Assembly (NCBI RefSeq): GCF_000385335.1
Contig: NZ_ARWA01000001.1
Coordinates: forward strand, 636,081-700,080
Source: Methyloferula stellata AR4
GTDB lineage: Bacteria > Pseudomonadota > Alphaproteobacteria > Rhizobiales > Beijerinckiaceae
DNA length: 64,000 nucleotides
Reading direction: 5' to 3'
Shown here: piece after piece, positions 1-8,597 of the stretch
How the letters are laid out: every line of letters starts with the position of its first letter
Numbering within the stretch: position 1 is the stretch's first letter
The notes under the pieces: model-generated
What the model was told of the DNA's origin: nothing
The model's input: the letters and a program-made list of their open reading frames with translations, nothing else
The model's database searches: none
Position numbers and translations under genes: made by a program

Positions 1-106
1 TAGCATGGATTGGCTGCAAACACCTGCCTAGCTGGAGCGTCACAGTGACGGTTTATTCAGCCATCTGAGAGAAGATGATCGGGAGCGGGCGCGAAAAGGA
101 GCCAAG

Positions 107-280
107 GTGAGCCACGACCATCATCATCATCGCGAGAGGTCAAAGCCCGCCGCATCCTCCCCCGATTGGCGGCGCATTCATCATTCGCCGTTGTTTTGGG
201 TCGGCGTGGTTTTATTTCTGGCCGCGATCTCGATCTATGTTCTGACCAACGATCTGTCGTGGCGGCCGCGGGCGCAATGA
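107..280 (+). CDS. Small single-pass membrane protein (57 aa)
   Basis: A 57-codon frame starts with GTG at 107 behind a clear AAGGAG Shine-Dalgarno sequence (about 96-101) and ends with TGA at 278-280. The N-terminus is hydrophilic with a run of histidines (MSHDHHHHRERS). Around residues 29-46 lies one strong hydrophobic segment (FWVGVVLFLAAISIYVL), followed by a short tail, so a single-pass inner-membrane protein is likely. The family is not recognised and no function is proposed. It converges on the acetyltransferase gene, whose stop lies 20 bases downstream. The histidine cluster could bind metal, but four histidines in a small protein are weak evidence. Confidence 0.6.
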   Translation: MSHDHHHHRERSKPAASSPDWRRIHHSPLFWVGVVLFLAAISIYVLTNDLSWRPRAQ

Positions 281-299
281 AATGCCGATGGCCAAAGCC

Positions 300-803
300 C
301 TAATCCATTGAGCCCTTTTTGGCGGTGCCAAGCGATAAATACAAAGTATCGGGAGAACTCGTCAAAGACCTAAATCCTTCGTGCCGATAGAAAGCAACGG
401 CCTTTTCTGTCTTGGCTTTGACAATGATCGCGAAGGCCTTCGTGTCGCGATTGAGAGCACGCAGCGCAGCGTCAGCAAGCAAAATGCTTCCGAGTCCGTT
501 ACCATGAAAGCGCTGATCGACTGCGAGACGCCCGACAAGAGCTGCCGGCAAAATCGGATATCGCGGCAAACGTTTTAGAACTTCGAGCGGCAAATCACCC
601 GCTAGCACGCTGGTTGCGGCAAGCGTGTAATAGCCCGCAACTGCGCGTGTCGCGGTTTCGACTGCAACGAAACAGCTCGCCATAAGGCGTTTGACATCCT
701 GCGAGGCTAATTCGCGGAGGTACCGATCGAGTGGTTCGACTCCGCAAGAGAAGGCCGAACGATCATGAGCACCAAGGGGATCGATGACGAACTTGCCCGT
801 CAC
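300..803 (-). CDS. GNAT-family acetyltransferase, TacT-type toxin
   Basis: A 167-aa Gcn5-related N-acetyltransferase. The acetyl-CoA binding loop is visible as RLAVDQRFHGNGLGSILL (about residues 92-109), and the conserved tyrosine lies in VAFYRHEGF near residue 141. The length and the N-terminal pattern (a CGVEPLDRYL segment) match TacT/AtaT-type toxins, which acetylate the amino group of charged tRNA and stop translation. It follows a DUF1778 gene with a 4-base overlap (800-803), the usual antitoxin-toxin order. Both the partner and the motif support the call. The tRNA specificity cannot be read from the sequence. Confidence 0.85.
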   Translation of the reverse strand: MTGKFVIDPLGAHDRSAFSCGVEPLDRYLRELASQDVKRLMASCFVAVETATRAVAGYYTLAATSVLAGDLPLEVLKRLPRYPILPAALVGRLAVDQRFHGNGLGSILLADAALRALNRDTKAFAIIVKAKTEKAVAFYRHEGFRSLTSSPDTLYLSLGTAKKGSMD

Positions 804-1087
804 CGCGCCCCTTTGATCAATTCACGGTGGCGCCGAAAAGCGCGGCGGAGCGCGGGGGTCGGTTCCGGCGGATTGAGGATCGCTTCGGCAAAGGCCCGCT
901 GATCCTCGACCGAGAGACGGATGATCTGGGTCTCCTCGATCGTACGATTGGCGGCCTCCTGCGCGGCCGTGACAACGAAGTCGCTCACGCTGCGGCCCTG
1001 GATTTCAGCAGCGCGTTTGACGACTGCGAGCGCCTCGGGGGTGATGCGGGCTTCGATACGCGCCGTGCGGTTTTGTTCTTGAGCCAT
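800..1087 (-). CDS. DUF1778 (TacA-type) antitoxin
   Basis: A 95-aa protein with an N-terminal ribbon-helix-helix segment (TARIEARITPEALAVVKRAA) and the SVSDFVVTAAQEAA motif of DUF1778 antitoxins. The C-terminal half (from about residue 55, ending LRRAFRRHRELI) should wrap the toxin. In the TacA family the RHH end binds the operator and represses the operon jointly with the toxin. The start has a good AGGAG Shine-Dalgarno sequence, and an imperfect palindrome lies 20 bases upstream. The gene is cotranscribed with the acetyltransferase through a 4-base overlap. Confidence 0.87.
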   Translation of the reverse strand: MAQEQNRTARIEARITPEALAVVKRAAEIQGRSVSDFVVTAAQEAANRTIEETQIIRLSVEDQRAFAEAILNPPEPTPALRRAFRRHRELIKGAR

Positions 1088-1106
1088 GGTCTTCTCCTGG
1101 CCAAAA

Positions 1107-1127
1107 TGTACGGTAAATACCCTGACA
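1107..1127 (-). promoter_or_regulatory. Candidate operator of the TacAT-type pair
   Basis: A 21-base imperfect palindrome (TGTnnGGTnAnTnACCnnACA) lies just upstream of the DUF1778 start codon. The symmetry (14 of 20 flanking positions paired) and the placement fit autorepression by a ribbon-helix-helix antitoxin. It is inferred from symmetry and position only. Confidence 0.4.
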
Positions 1128-1138
1128 TTACAAGGGCC

Positions 1139-1573
1139 TCAAACCGCGTGGCCGGCCAGTTTCGCTGTCAGATCCGCGGGCAGGCGCCGCGCCCGGCCCT
1201 CGGCCACCAGCGCGATTTTCACCTTGGCAGCCAGAAGGATGTCCTCCTTGCGCAAAATCCGCTGATCCATCTTGATCGAGGCGCCGCCCAAATCCGCGAT
1301 AATCGTCTCGACGATCAATTCGTCGTCCATTCGCGCCGGTTTTAGAAAATCGAGGCTCATCGCGCGGACGACGAAATAAGAGGCGACACCGGCCTCGCCT
1401 GCGAACAATACGCTTTGGTCGACGCCGCGCGCGCGCAAAAGCTCGGTCCGGCCGCGCTCCAAAAAACGCAGATAGGACGCATGATAGACGCTGCCGGAAA
1501 AATCCGTGTCCTCGTAATAGACGCGGAGCGGCAGCAACCCGGGTTTGGCGGCGGGCAAGACGGAAGAAGTCAT
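1139..1573 (-). CDS. ybgC: Tol-Pal-associated acyl-CoA thioesterase YbgC
   Basis: A 144-aa hot-dog-fold thioesterase. The YbgC/4-hydroxybenzoyl-CoA thioesterase signature appears near residues 18-32 (RVYYEDTDFSGSVYHASY), including the catalytic aspartate, followed by FLERGRTELLR. The family hydrolyses acyl-CoA thioesters at the inner membrane and is normally the first gene of the ybgC-tolQRAB-pal cluster. Here the next gene downstream on the same strand is a TA pair and no tol gene is in view, so the usual cluster is broken or lies elsewhere. Length and motif are typical. Confidence 0.9.
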   Translation of the reverse strand: MTSSVLPAAKPGLLPLRVYYEDTDFSGSVYHASYLRFLERGRTELLRARGVDQSVLFAGEAGVASYFVVRAMSLDFLKPARMDDELIVETIIADLGGASIKMDQRILRKEDILLAAKVKIALVAEGRARRLPADLTAKLAGHAV

Positions 1574-1630
1574 CCCGCCTTTATGAGCATCGCCCCCTGA
1601 TGCGCAAGACCCTCGCGCATCCGGCCTTGC

Positions 1631-2374
1631 TCACTTGATGAAGACGTAAATATCGACTTCCAGCGCCTGATCGTCGGAGTTTTTCGTTTCGGTCAGATAT
1701 TCCTCGATGAAGAGGTTCTGCGCCTCGAGACCTTTTTCATCGAGATAGGCGGTGATGAGATCATAGGTCGAATCGATATCGTCATAGGCGCCGCGATGCT
1801 GGAATTTGATCGCCTTGCCCGCAGGAGAATCGCCGATCTTCACGTCGTTTGAGAGTTCGGTCTTGCCCTCGGGCTTTCCGGTTAGGGGGACCATGGCCTC
1901 ATAGCTGAAGCCATTGTCGTTCGTCTCGGTGAAGACGGCGATCGCTTTGCCGCCTTGCTTCAATCCGGCCTTGGCGATTTCCGCCTCGACCGTGGCGATC
2001 GATTTCATGATCGACTTGAAGCCCGAATCCCAATCGGATTTGGCACGCAGCAAGGCGACCGGGCGCGACGGAATATCGAGCGTCTGCGTCGTGGCATCGT
2101 CGGGAATGCCAGGAACGCCGGGTGCGCCCTTGGTTTCCGTGTCGGGCGCAGGTGTCGCGGGCGCGGTAGCCGAAGGCGGCGAGGCGGGCGTCGCGGGGGC
2201 CGGGGTCGCCGGGGCTGGGGATGCGGGCGAAGCGGCCTGGGGTTCGGCTTTCGGCTCCGTCACCGGCACGGCCGTTTGCGCAAAAGCCGGTTGCGGGCTG
2301 ACGCCGCAGGCGAAAAGAACCGCTCCGCAGAGGAGCGCAGCACCGAAAATATGCCTGATGCTAGCGGATTTCAT
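1631..2374 (-). CDS. Exported GyrI-like (effector-binding) domain protein
   Basis: A 247-aa protein in three parts. Residues 1-32 form a signal peptide (hydrophobic core AALLCGAVLFAC, cleavage near AFA). Residues 33-90 are a proline/alanine/threonine-rich linker. Residues about 95-247 resemble the GyrI-like/AraC effector-binding fold (YEAMVPLTG, FQHRGAYDDIDSTYDLI, FIEEYLT, ending EVDIYVFIK). This fold usually binds small or toxic organic molecules in the cytoplasm, so an exported copy is unusual. The cysteine in LFACG could also be a lipidation site, but the lipobox is poor. It precedes ybgC on the same strand with a 57-base gap. Confidence 0.7.
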   Translation of the reverse strand: MKSASIRHIFGAALLCGAVLFACGVSPQPAFAQTAVPVTEPKAEPQAASPASPAPATPAPATPASPPSATAPATPAPDTETKGAPGVPGIPDDATTQTLDIPSRPVALLRAKSDWDSGFKSIMKSIATVEAEIAKAGLKQGGKAIAVFTETNDNGFSYEAMVPLTGKPEGKTELSNDVKIGDSPAGKAIKFQHRGAYDDIDSTYDLITAYLDEKGLEAQNLFIEEYLTETKNSDDQALEVDIYVFIK

Positions 2375-2581
2375 GCGGCGCGCTCCCCTCTCACGTAAGG
2401 CTCAGTTTTTAGCGATTTCCCGCCAGAAGCCCCGACTTTCGTCAGTTTCGCCTGCCAAGATTGCCAAGGAATGTCACGGCACCGGTCTTGCCCGCGGTTT
2501 TGGCCGGAGGCGCCGATAAGCCATGACTATCAGCCGGTTTTTTCTTATATCATGTCCGAACCGGAGATGAACGGCCGCCCC

Positions 2582-3448
2582 ATGAGCCCGCTTGCGAAAA
2601 AGACAGTGACGAAAATGAACGGGCTCGGCAACGAGATCCTCATTCTCGATCTGCGCGGCACCGATCTTTCGGTGACGGCTGAAGAGGTGCGTGCCATCGG
2701 CCGCGGCGAAGGTCTCAAATTCGATCAGTTGATGGTGCTTTTCGATTCCCGCGCGAAAGATACCGACGCTTTTATGAAAATCTACAATATCGACGGGTCG
2801 GAATCCGCCACATGCGGCAATGGCACACGCTGCGTCGCCTGGTGGCTGCTGCGTGGCACAAGCCGCGATCACCTCACGCTGGAGACGGCGGCTGCGCGGC
2901 TTGTCTGCCACCGCAAGGGCGAGTGGAGCTTTTCCGTCGGGATGGGACAGCCGCGCTTTGCCTGGGACGAGATTCCGCTGCGCGGCCCGGTGCCGGACAC
3001 GGACCACGTTACCTTAGCGCTTTCGCCGCCCGTTGCTTTGCCGGAAGCCACGCTCGTCAGCATGGGCAATCCACATGCTGTGTTTTTCCTGAGCGGTGCC
3101 GGGACGCATGATCTCGCAACCCTCGGACCTCTGCTCGAACATCATCCGCTCTTTCCGGAGCGCGCCAATATTTCTTTCGCGCGGGTCGTGTCGCCGGACC
3201 ATATCATCCTGAATGTTTGGGAACGCGGCACGGGATTGACGCAAGCCTGCGGTTCGGCCGCTTGCGCCACGCTCGTCGCGGCCGTCCGGCGCGGTCTTAG
3301 TGCGCGGGCCGCGCGCATCACCTTGCCCGGCGGCGATCTTCATATCGCCTGGCGCGAAAACGATGGCGAGGTCGAGATGACGGGCCCCGTCGCCTTCGAA
3401 TATGAGAAGAGTCTCGATCCCCTGCTCTTCGCGGGTCTCGCCGCGTGA
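2582..3448 (+). CDS. dapF: Diaminopimelate epimerase
   Basis: DapF interconverts LL- and meso-diaminopimelate for lysine and peptidoglycan synthesis. Both catalytic cysteine motifs are present: [10 protein letters not shown] in the first half and [15 protein letters not shown] in the second. The family N-terminus KMNGLGNE is also clear. The frame is open upstream to 2471, but ATG 2582 ([18 protein letters not shown]) gives the normal start and a 288-aa protein. ATGs at 2552 and 2567 are alternatives, and none has a convincing Shine-Dalgarno sequence. The stop overlaps the GTG start of the next gene by four bases, so the two are translationally coupled. Confidence 0.95.
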   Translation: MSPLAKKTVTKMNGLGNEILILDLRGTDLSVTAEEVRAIGRGEGLKFDQLMVLFDSRAKDTDAFMKIYNIDGSESATCGNGTRCVAWWLLRGTSRDHLTLETAAARLVCHRKGEWSFSVGMGQPRFAWDEIPLRGPVPDTDHVTLALSPPVALPEATLVSMGNPHAVFFLSGAGTHDLATLGPLLEHHPLFPERANISFARVVSPDHIILNVWERGTGLTQACGSAACATLVAAVRRGLSARAARITLPGGDLHIAWRENDGEVEMTGPVAFEYEKSLDPLLFAGLAA

Positions 3449-4707
3449 GTGTCTCCCAAACGATTGAGACAGTCACATTCGGCTGCCGCCTCAATCTCGT
3501 CGAATCCGAAGCCATGCGGCGCGAGGCCATCGCGCAGGGCCGCAGCAATCTCGTCATCGTCAATACGTGCGCGGTGACGGCCGAAGCCGTCCGCCAGGCA
3601 GGGCAGACGATCCGGCGCTTGAAGCGGGAACACCCGGGCAAGGAAATCATTGTGACAGGCTGCGCCGCGCAGACCGATCCGCAGCGCTTCGCCGCCATGC
3701 CGGAAGTTTCCCAAGTGCTCGGCAATGCCGGCAAAGCCGCGTCTGAGACTTGGCGAAGCGAGTCAAAGAGCCATGCGGTTCAAGACATCATGGCACGCTC
3801 ACCAGACCCCTTGCCGCTCGTCGAAGGCGTCGAAGACCATACGCGCGCCTTTCTCGGCGTGCAGACAGGATGCGATCACCGCTGCACTTTCTGCATCATT
3901 CCCTATGGACGCGGACCGTCGCGCTCAGTCCCGCAAGATGAGATCGTCGCAGCGGCGCAGCGGCTCGCTGCGCAGGGCTTCCGCGAAATCGTTTTGACCG
4001 GCGTCGATCTCACCTCCTATGGCGACGATCTCGCGGGCCGCCCGCGACTCGGACAACTCGTCAAAACCATCCTCGCCGCCGTGCCGGATCTGCCGCGCCT
4101 GCGGCTCTCATCGGTCGATTGTATCGAGATCGACGGTGACCTCTTCGATGCCATCGCGCATGAACCCCGGCTTATGCCGCATCTGCATCTTTCGCTGCAA
4201 GCCGGCCACGACCTTACCTTGAAGCGCATGGGCCGGCGGCATTCGCGTAGAGCGGCTATCGAACTCTGCGCGAATCTCAAACGCCTTCGGCCCGATACGA
4301 CCTTCGGTGCCGATCTCATCGCGGGCTTTCCCGGCGAGACGGACGAGATGTTTCAAGCGACTCTCGATCTGATCGAAGAGTGCGATCTGACTTATCTTCA
4401 TGTCTTTCCGTTTTCGGCACGGCCCGGCACGCCCGCCGCGAAAATGCCGGCGCTTCCGGGCGCCGTCGTGAAAGAACGCGCGAGGCTTTTACGCGATGCA
4501 GGCGATGCAGCCTTGGCTGCGCATCTCGTCCAACATGTCGGGCGGCGCTTGAGCATCCTCACCGAACGCGGCGGTACCGGCCGGGCGCAAGATTTTTCGT
4601 TGGTTCAGGTGGGCGATGTGCCTGCGGGGCTCTTGATCGAAAGAGAAATTGTGGCAAGTGACGGAAAAATGCTCGTCGCAGCTAAAGACTTTTATGCTAA
4701 CTTCTGA
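3445..4707 (+). CDS. mtaB: tRNA methylthiotransferase MtaB
   Basis: A radical-SAM methylthiotransferase of 420 aa that makes 2-methylthio-N6-threonylcarbamoyladenosine at tRNA position 37. The UPF0004 domain carries cysteines in [16 protein letters not shown] and VTGCAAQ for the auxiliary iron-sulfur cluster. The radical-SAM motif is [16 protein letters not shown] (CX3CX2C). A TRAM-like tail follows. The [14 protein letters not shown] pattern favours MtaB over MiaB. It starts at GTG 3445 inside the dapF stop (GTGA overlap), an arrangement often seen in alphaproteobacteria. Three bases downstream begins a TA pair. Confidence 0.93.
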   Translation: MSVSQTIETVTFGCRLNLVESEAMRREAIAQGRSNLVIVNTCAVTAEAVRQAGQTIRRLKREHPGKEIIVTGCAAQTDPQRFAAMPEVSQVLGNAGKAASETWRSESKSHAVQDIMARSPDPLPLVEGVEDHTRAFLGVQTGCDHRCTFCIIPYGRGPSRSVPQDEIVAAAQRLAAQGFREIVLTGVDLTSYGDDLAGRPRLGQLVKTILAAVPDLPRLRLSSVDCIEIDGDLFDAIAHEPRLMPHLHLSLQAGHDLTLKRMGRRHSRRAAIELCANLKRLRPDTTFGADLIAGFPGETDEMFQATLDLIEECDLTYLHVFPFSARPGTPAAKMPALPGAVVKERARLLRDAGDAALAAHLVQHVGRRLSILTERGGTGRAQDFSLVQVGDVPAGLLIEREIVASDGKMLVAAKDFYANF

Positions 4708-4710
4708 CCT

Positions 4711-5001
4711 ATGAAACCTTCGATCGCCCTCAATGCACACCGCGAAGACATTCGCAGGATTGTCGCTGCCAACCGCGGGCTGAATCCACGCGTATTTGGT
4801 TCGGTCTTACATCAAGAAGATAATGAAAATAGCGACCTCGATTTGCTGATCGACGCGGCGGATGGATTAAGCTTGTTCGATATGGCGACGATTGCTTTGG
4901 CCATCGAAAAGCTGATCGAAGCGAAAGTCGATGTAAGAACTCCTGAGGATTTGCCAATAAAATTTCGGAGCGTGGTTCTTGCCGAAGCGCGGCCGGTATG
5001 A
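4711..5001 (+). CDS. MntA-type nucleotidyltransferase antitoxin
   Basis: A 96-aa minimal nucleotidyltransferase. The active-site motif GSX10DXD is exact (GSVLHQEDNENSDLDLLID, about residues 31-49). A further acidic residue lies in KVDVRTPEDLP. In MntA/HepT modules this protein transfers AMP to a tyrosine of HepT and so silences it. It starts only three bases after the mtaB stop and overlaps hepT by four bases (ATGA). The AT-richer sequence suggests later arrival than dapF-mtaB. Confidence 0.9.
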   Translation: MKPSIALNAHREDIRRIVAANRGLNPRVFGSVLHQEDNENSDLDLLIDAADGLSLFDMATIALAIEKLIEAKVDVRTPEDLPIKFRSVVLAEARPV

Positions 5002-5360
5002 CGGGGGAAAAAGCCGCACGCGTCATCGACTATATAGATCACATTATAGAGGCGATCGTGCGTATTGAAAATTATGTCAACGGCTTCGATCAAGCGTCAT
5101 TCATGGAAAGTACTCTTGTTCAGGACGCAGTTATTCGTAACATCGAAATTATCGGAGAGGCCGCGAATAAAATAAACGCGGTCGATGTTACTTTTTGGGA
5201 AACCCATCCGAATTTGAGGCTCGATGCCGCCTATAAAATGCGTAACAGCTTGGTGCATGGATATTCGACGGTGAACCTGATTACGGTCTGGAATACCGTG
5301 CAAAACGATTTGCCCGTTTTGAAAACGGAAATGACGGATTTACAAAACAGGTTGCTTTGA
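4998..5360 (+). CDS. HepT-like (DUF86) ribonuclease toxin
   Basis: A 120-aa all-helical HEPN-type protein. The catalytic motif RX4HXY is present as RNSLVHGY (about residues 82-89), which carries both the RNase histidine and the tyrosine that MntA AMPylates. The upstream helix motif VQDAVIRNIEIIGEAANKI is typical of the family. It is coupled to the nucleotidyltransferase by a 4-base overlap. The target RNA is unknown. It converges on priA with a 14-base gap. Confidence 0.9.
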   Translation: MTGEKAARVIDYIDHIIEAIVRIENYVNGFDQASFMESTLVQDAVIRNIEIIGEAANKINAVDVTFWETHPNLRLDAAYKMRNSLVHGYSTVNLITVWNTVQNDLPVLKTEMTDLQNRLL

Positions 5361-5374
5361 CCTGACCGCCGCGC

Positions 5375-7621
5375 TCACAGAAAACTCTGCGGATCGACAT
5401 CGACCGCGACGCGTACGCCGCCGCGCTCCGGCGGCCCGGCCTTCAAAAGCGCACGCAAAAAGCTCTGAAGATCGACCGGTTTCGGCGCCCGCACCAAAAG
5501 CCGGAAGCGGTGCTTGCCGCGAATGACGGCAATCGGCGCCTCCGCCGGACCCAAAAGCACGATGTCTTTTTCATCCGGCAGGCCGCCGGCAGGTGCGAGC
5601 GGCCATTCGCCTTTGCGCGCGAGATCGTAAGCGGCAAAAGCCAAAGCCCTTGCATGCGTTTCAGCGGACGCGCGATCCTTGCCCGAGACGATCAGCGCCG
5701 CGAGCCGCCCGAAGGGCGGCAGGCCACCGCGCCGCCGCTGCTCGGTTTCTTCCGCATAAAAGCGTTCCGCATCGCCGGAAATCAGCGCGCGGATCACCGG
5801 ATGCTCCGGCTGCCAGGTTTGCACCAAAGCGCGGCCGGGCCGCTCCGCGCGGCCGGCGCGGCCCGTCACCTGTTGCAGCAATTGAAAGGTGCGTTCTGCG
5901 GCGCGGGGATCGCCCGTCGAAAGGCCGATATCGGCATCGATCACGCCGACCAAAGTGAGCTGCGGAAAATGATGGCCTTTGGCCACGAGCTGCGTACCGA
6001 TGATGATATCGCAGGAACCCGCCGCGATATCTTCGAGCTCGCGCCGCAGCCGTTCGGTGCCGCCAGGAAAATCGGACGAGAGCACGAGCACTCGCGCGTC
6101 CGGGAAAAGCTCCGCCACTTCCTCGGCCAGCCGCTCAATGCCAGGGCCGCAAGCGGTAAGCGAATCGACCGCTTCACATTCGGGGCATTGATCGGGGCGG
6201 CGTTCGACATGGCCGCAATGATGGCAGACCAGCGCCTTGCGGAAGCGGTGATCGACGAGCCAGGCCGTGCAATTCGGGCATTGAAAGCGATGGCCGCAGG
6301 CCCGGCACAGAGTCAAAGGTGCATAGCCGCGCCGGTTCAGAAACAAAAGCACCTGTTCGCCTTGCGCCAGGGTCTCTTCGACAGCATGAGCGAGACGCGG
6401 CGAGATCCATTTGCCGCGCGGCGCCGCCTCCTTGCGCAGATCGACGGCCGCGATCTCGGGCATGGCGCGGCGGGCGTAACGCGATTTCAGCGTGAGGTGC
6501 CGGTAGCGGCCCTGTTCGGCATTGACGCGCGTCTCGATCGACGGCGTCGCCGAAGCCAGCACGACGGCGGCTTTTTCGATCTGGCCGCGCACCACCGCCA
6601 TGTCGCGTGCGTGATAGGTCACGCCGTCGTCCTGCTTATAGGCCGCCTCATGTTCTTCATCGACGATGATAGTGGCGAGATCGTTGAACGGCAGAAACAA
6701 AGCCGAGCGTGCGCCAGCCACGACCTTGACCTCGCCTGCCGCGACGCCTGCCCAGATGCGGGCGCGTTTGCGCGACGGCACGCCCGAATGCCATTCGGCC
6801 GGCCTTGCGCCGAAGCGGGCCTCGAACCGGTTGAGGAATTGCGCGGTCAACGCGATTTCCGGCATCAGGATCAAGGCCTGCCGGCCTTCCCTCAAAGCCG
6901 CCGCTATGGCTTCGAAATAGACTTCCGTCTTGCCGGAGCCCGTCACGCCTTCGAGCAATGTGACGGAAAAGCTTTTGTCTTTGACCGCGGCTGCGAGTTC
7001 GTCCGCGGCCGCCTTCTGCGCGGCTTCAAGATGCGGCGGCGCGTAGTCCGGATCGCATGGCAAAGCCACGGGATCGGGCGGCAAAGCGATCGCCTCCAGC
7101 GTCCCTTCATCAATGAGCGAATCAATCACGCCGGTGGAGCAAGCCGCCGCCTCGGCCAAGGCGGATTTTAAAAAAGCGAGGCCGCCCTCGGCCGCCGCGA
7201 TCACGCGCGTACGTGCAGGTGTCAGGCGTTGCGGCGGCGGCCCGGCAAGCCGCACGCCAACGCGGACTTTCTCAGGCCCTGCTTGAAAGGCCGCGCCGAT
7301 CGCCATGCGCAAAACCATGCCGCGCGGGCTCAAGGTCCAGCGCGCCACCCAATCGACGAACTGCCGCAGCGTGTCGCGCAGGGGCGCGATGTCGAAAAGC
7401 GATTCGATGCTTTTGAGATTGGAGCCGGCGCCTTTGCGAATCTGCCAGACGACGCCGACCGTCTGTTTCGTGCCAAGCGGCACATCGACGACATCGCCCG
7501 GCGCCACATCGAGATGCGCCGGGATGCGATAGGTGTAAAGCATGTCGATCGCGACCGGCACGAGGACATCGGCGACCGCCTCGTCCACCCCCGCCCGCAT
7601 CGCCTTGCTCTTGCCGTTCAT
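5375..7621 (-). CDS. priA: Primosomal protein N' (PriA helicase)
   Basis: A 748-aa superfamily 2 helicase that restarts stalled replication forks by loading the DnaB system. Visible parts are an N-terminal DNA-binding region, Walker A GVTGSGKTEVYFEAI, the DEEH box in VDEEHEAAYKQDDG, and a zinc region with eight cysteines (CRACGHRFQCPNC and CHHCGHVERRPDQCPEC). Helicase motifs continue with GTQLVAKGHHFP and QVTGRAGRAERPG. The length is normal. A fully open antisense frame of 553 codons is a GC-rich shadow. Confidence 0.96.
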   Translation of the reverse strand: MNGKSKAMRAGVDEAVADVLVPVAIDMLYTYRIPAHLDVAPGDVVDVPLGTKQTVGVVWQIRKGAGSNLKSIESLFDIAPLRDTLRQFVDWVARWTLSPRGMVLRMAIGAAFQAGPEKVRVGVRLAGPPPQRLTPARTRVIAAAEGGLAFLKSALAEAAACSTGVIDSLIDEGTLEAIALPPDPVALPCDPDYAPPHLEAAQKAAADELAAAVKDKSFSVTLLEGVTGSGKTEVYFEAIAAALREGRQALILMPEIALTAQFLNRFEARFGARPAEWHSGVPSRKRARIWAGVAAGEVKVVAGARSALFLPFNDLATIIVDEEHEAAYKQDDGVTYHARDMAVVRGQIEKAAVVLASATPSIETRVNAEQGRYRHLTLKSRYARRAMPEIAAVDLRKEAAPRGKWISPRLAHAVEETLAQGEQVLLFLNRRGYAPLTLCRACGHRFQCPNCTAWLVDHRFRKALVCHHCGHVERRPDQCPECEAVDSLTACGPGIERLAEEVAELFPDARVLVLSSDFPGGTERLRRELEDIAAGSCDIIIGTQLVAKGHHFPQLTLVGVIDADIGLSTGDPRAAERTFQLLQQVTGRAGRAERPGRALVQTWQPEHPVIRALISGDAERFYAEETEQRRRGGLPPFGRLAALIVSGKDRASAETHARALAFAAYDLARKGEWPLAPAGGLPDEKDIVLLGPAEAPIAVIRGKHRFRLLVRAPKPVDLQSFLRALLKAGPPERGGVRVAVDVDPQSFL

Positions 7622-7653
7622 GGCAAGGTTAGATCATGTTTTCAAAGAGCGGA

Positions 7654-7989
7654 TCAAATTTTTTGCCGCTGATCGGCCCACTGCAGCCTTCTGGTTTGCC
7701 CATTGAGCCAAAGCCCCAAGGCAGCCAAGGGGAAGGCCACAACCCAAAGACAGAAGACGAAAAGAAAAGGGCCGCCGAATGCGCCCGTAAATAGAATGCT
7801 GGCCGCGTCAAAACCAGAGATGCGCGTGCCGAGATTCGGATCCTGCAACAGCAGGTAGAAACCGAATAGGAAGAAACCGAGAGGCGGCAGGAAGAAGGAG
7901 ATCAAAGCTCCGCGCAGGCCGAACAGGATCGGAATCAAAAGATATAATGTGAGGAATAGAGCAAGTCCGATCCAGGGATTCATCGTCAT
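7654..7989 (-). CDS. Hypothetical membrane protein (111 aa)
   Basis: Start ATG 7989 is chosen because GGGAG stands six to seven bases upstream; the frame remains open to 8040. The protein has an N-terminal hydrophobic stretch (IGLALFLTLYLLIPILFGL), a second (LISFFLPPLGFFLFGFYLLL) and a third (FGGPFLFVFCLWVVAFPLAALGL, quoted in part), so about three membrane segments. No family is recognised. It lies 32 bases upstream of priA on the same strand and might be cotranscribed. Confidence 0.6.
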   Translation of the reverse strand: MTMNPWIGLALFLTLYLLIPILFGLRGALISFFLPPLGFFLFGFYLLLQDPNLGTRISGFDAASILFTGAFGGPFLFVFCLWVVAFPLAALGLWLNGQTRRLQWADQRQKI

Positions 7990-8069
7990 TCGCGTCTCCC
8001 AAGCTTCGCGGGACTCTATCTCGCGGCGGGATTTACGCAAAGAGCGATGCGCAATTTATGAATGGAAGC

Positions 8070-8112
8070 AAAAAAGCCAACAGCCTCCGGAGGGGGGTCG
8101 CTCCGGAGGCTG
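8070..8112 (-). terminator. Rho-independent terminator
   Basis: A perfect 12-base inverted repeat (CAGCCTCCGGAG / CTCCGGAGGCTG, arms 8081-8092 and 8101-8112) closes an 8-base loop. On the minus strand it is followed by TTGGCTTTTTT. It terminates the small exported-protein gene at 8164-8331. Confidence 0.85.
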
Positions 8113-8163
8113 CCGCCTTTCCTTTCGCCGTCGGGGAAAACCAGCGAAATGAAGCTCTAAAAC

Positions 8164-8331
8164 TTAGCGGCAAATGCCGAGGTGGCAGACGCCTTTCTGT
8201 GCGGTGGCCGCGGCTGCGGCCGTGACCGTGTTCAAGGGTTGCGTCCAGCTTGACGGCGCGACGGCGCAAAAGCCTGCACCCAAGGTGAAGACAACGAGCA
8301 GCGCGATGAAAGACTCGCGAAATTCGATCAT
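8164..8331 (-). CDS. Small exported protein (55 aa)
   Basis: The start at 8331 (MIEFRESFIALLVVF) has a strong GAGGAGGGAGCC Shine-Dalgarno region. One hydrophobic segment, SFIALLVVFTLGAGFCAVA, resembles a signal peptide or anchor. It is followed by an alanine-rich stretch (TVTAAAAATAQ) and a C-terminus with two cysteines (KGVCHLGICR) that could form a disulfide. No family is recognised. Its own terminator follows at 8070-8112, which suggests a monocistronic and possibly abundant transcript. Confidence 0.6.
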   Translation of the reverse strand: MIEFRESFIALLVVFTLGAGFCAVAPSSWTQPLNTVTAAAAATAQKGVCHLGICR

Positions 8332-8499
8332 GGCTCCCTCCTCACCTTGCGCACGCGGACCTGTGCGAAACCCGATGAGGAGAATGTAGCCTGCGCTTGG
8401 TAAGCCGACTGTGTGCGACCGCACGCGGCAATTTAACGATTGCTCGAATTTTTGAATACGTGTTTCAGCGTACGTGCCGCTGTGTAAAAGCGGAGTCTA

Positions 8500-8534
8500 A
8501 AACGCCGAAGGCCTCCGGAACCTTTGGGTTCCAG
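8500..8534 (-). terminator. Rho-independent terminator
   Basis: A long stem, nearly perfect (GAGGCCTCTGGAACC pairing with GGTTCCGGAGGCCTT on the minus strand) around a 4-base loop, followed by GGCGTTTTAG. It lies downstream of the 8598-8870 gene on the minus strand. Confidence 0.75.
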
Positions 8535-8597
8535 AGGCCTCGACTGGCGCTGCCGGTGGGAGAGCCCCCGGCGGCAACGTCTCAAACCATCGGCGAA

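Noticed and set aside
5510-7171. Long plus-strand open frame (553 codons) opposite priA
   Set aside because: It is antisense to a gene with every PriA motif, and its translation is Arg/Ala-rich with no family signature; GC-rich codon third positions create such shadows.
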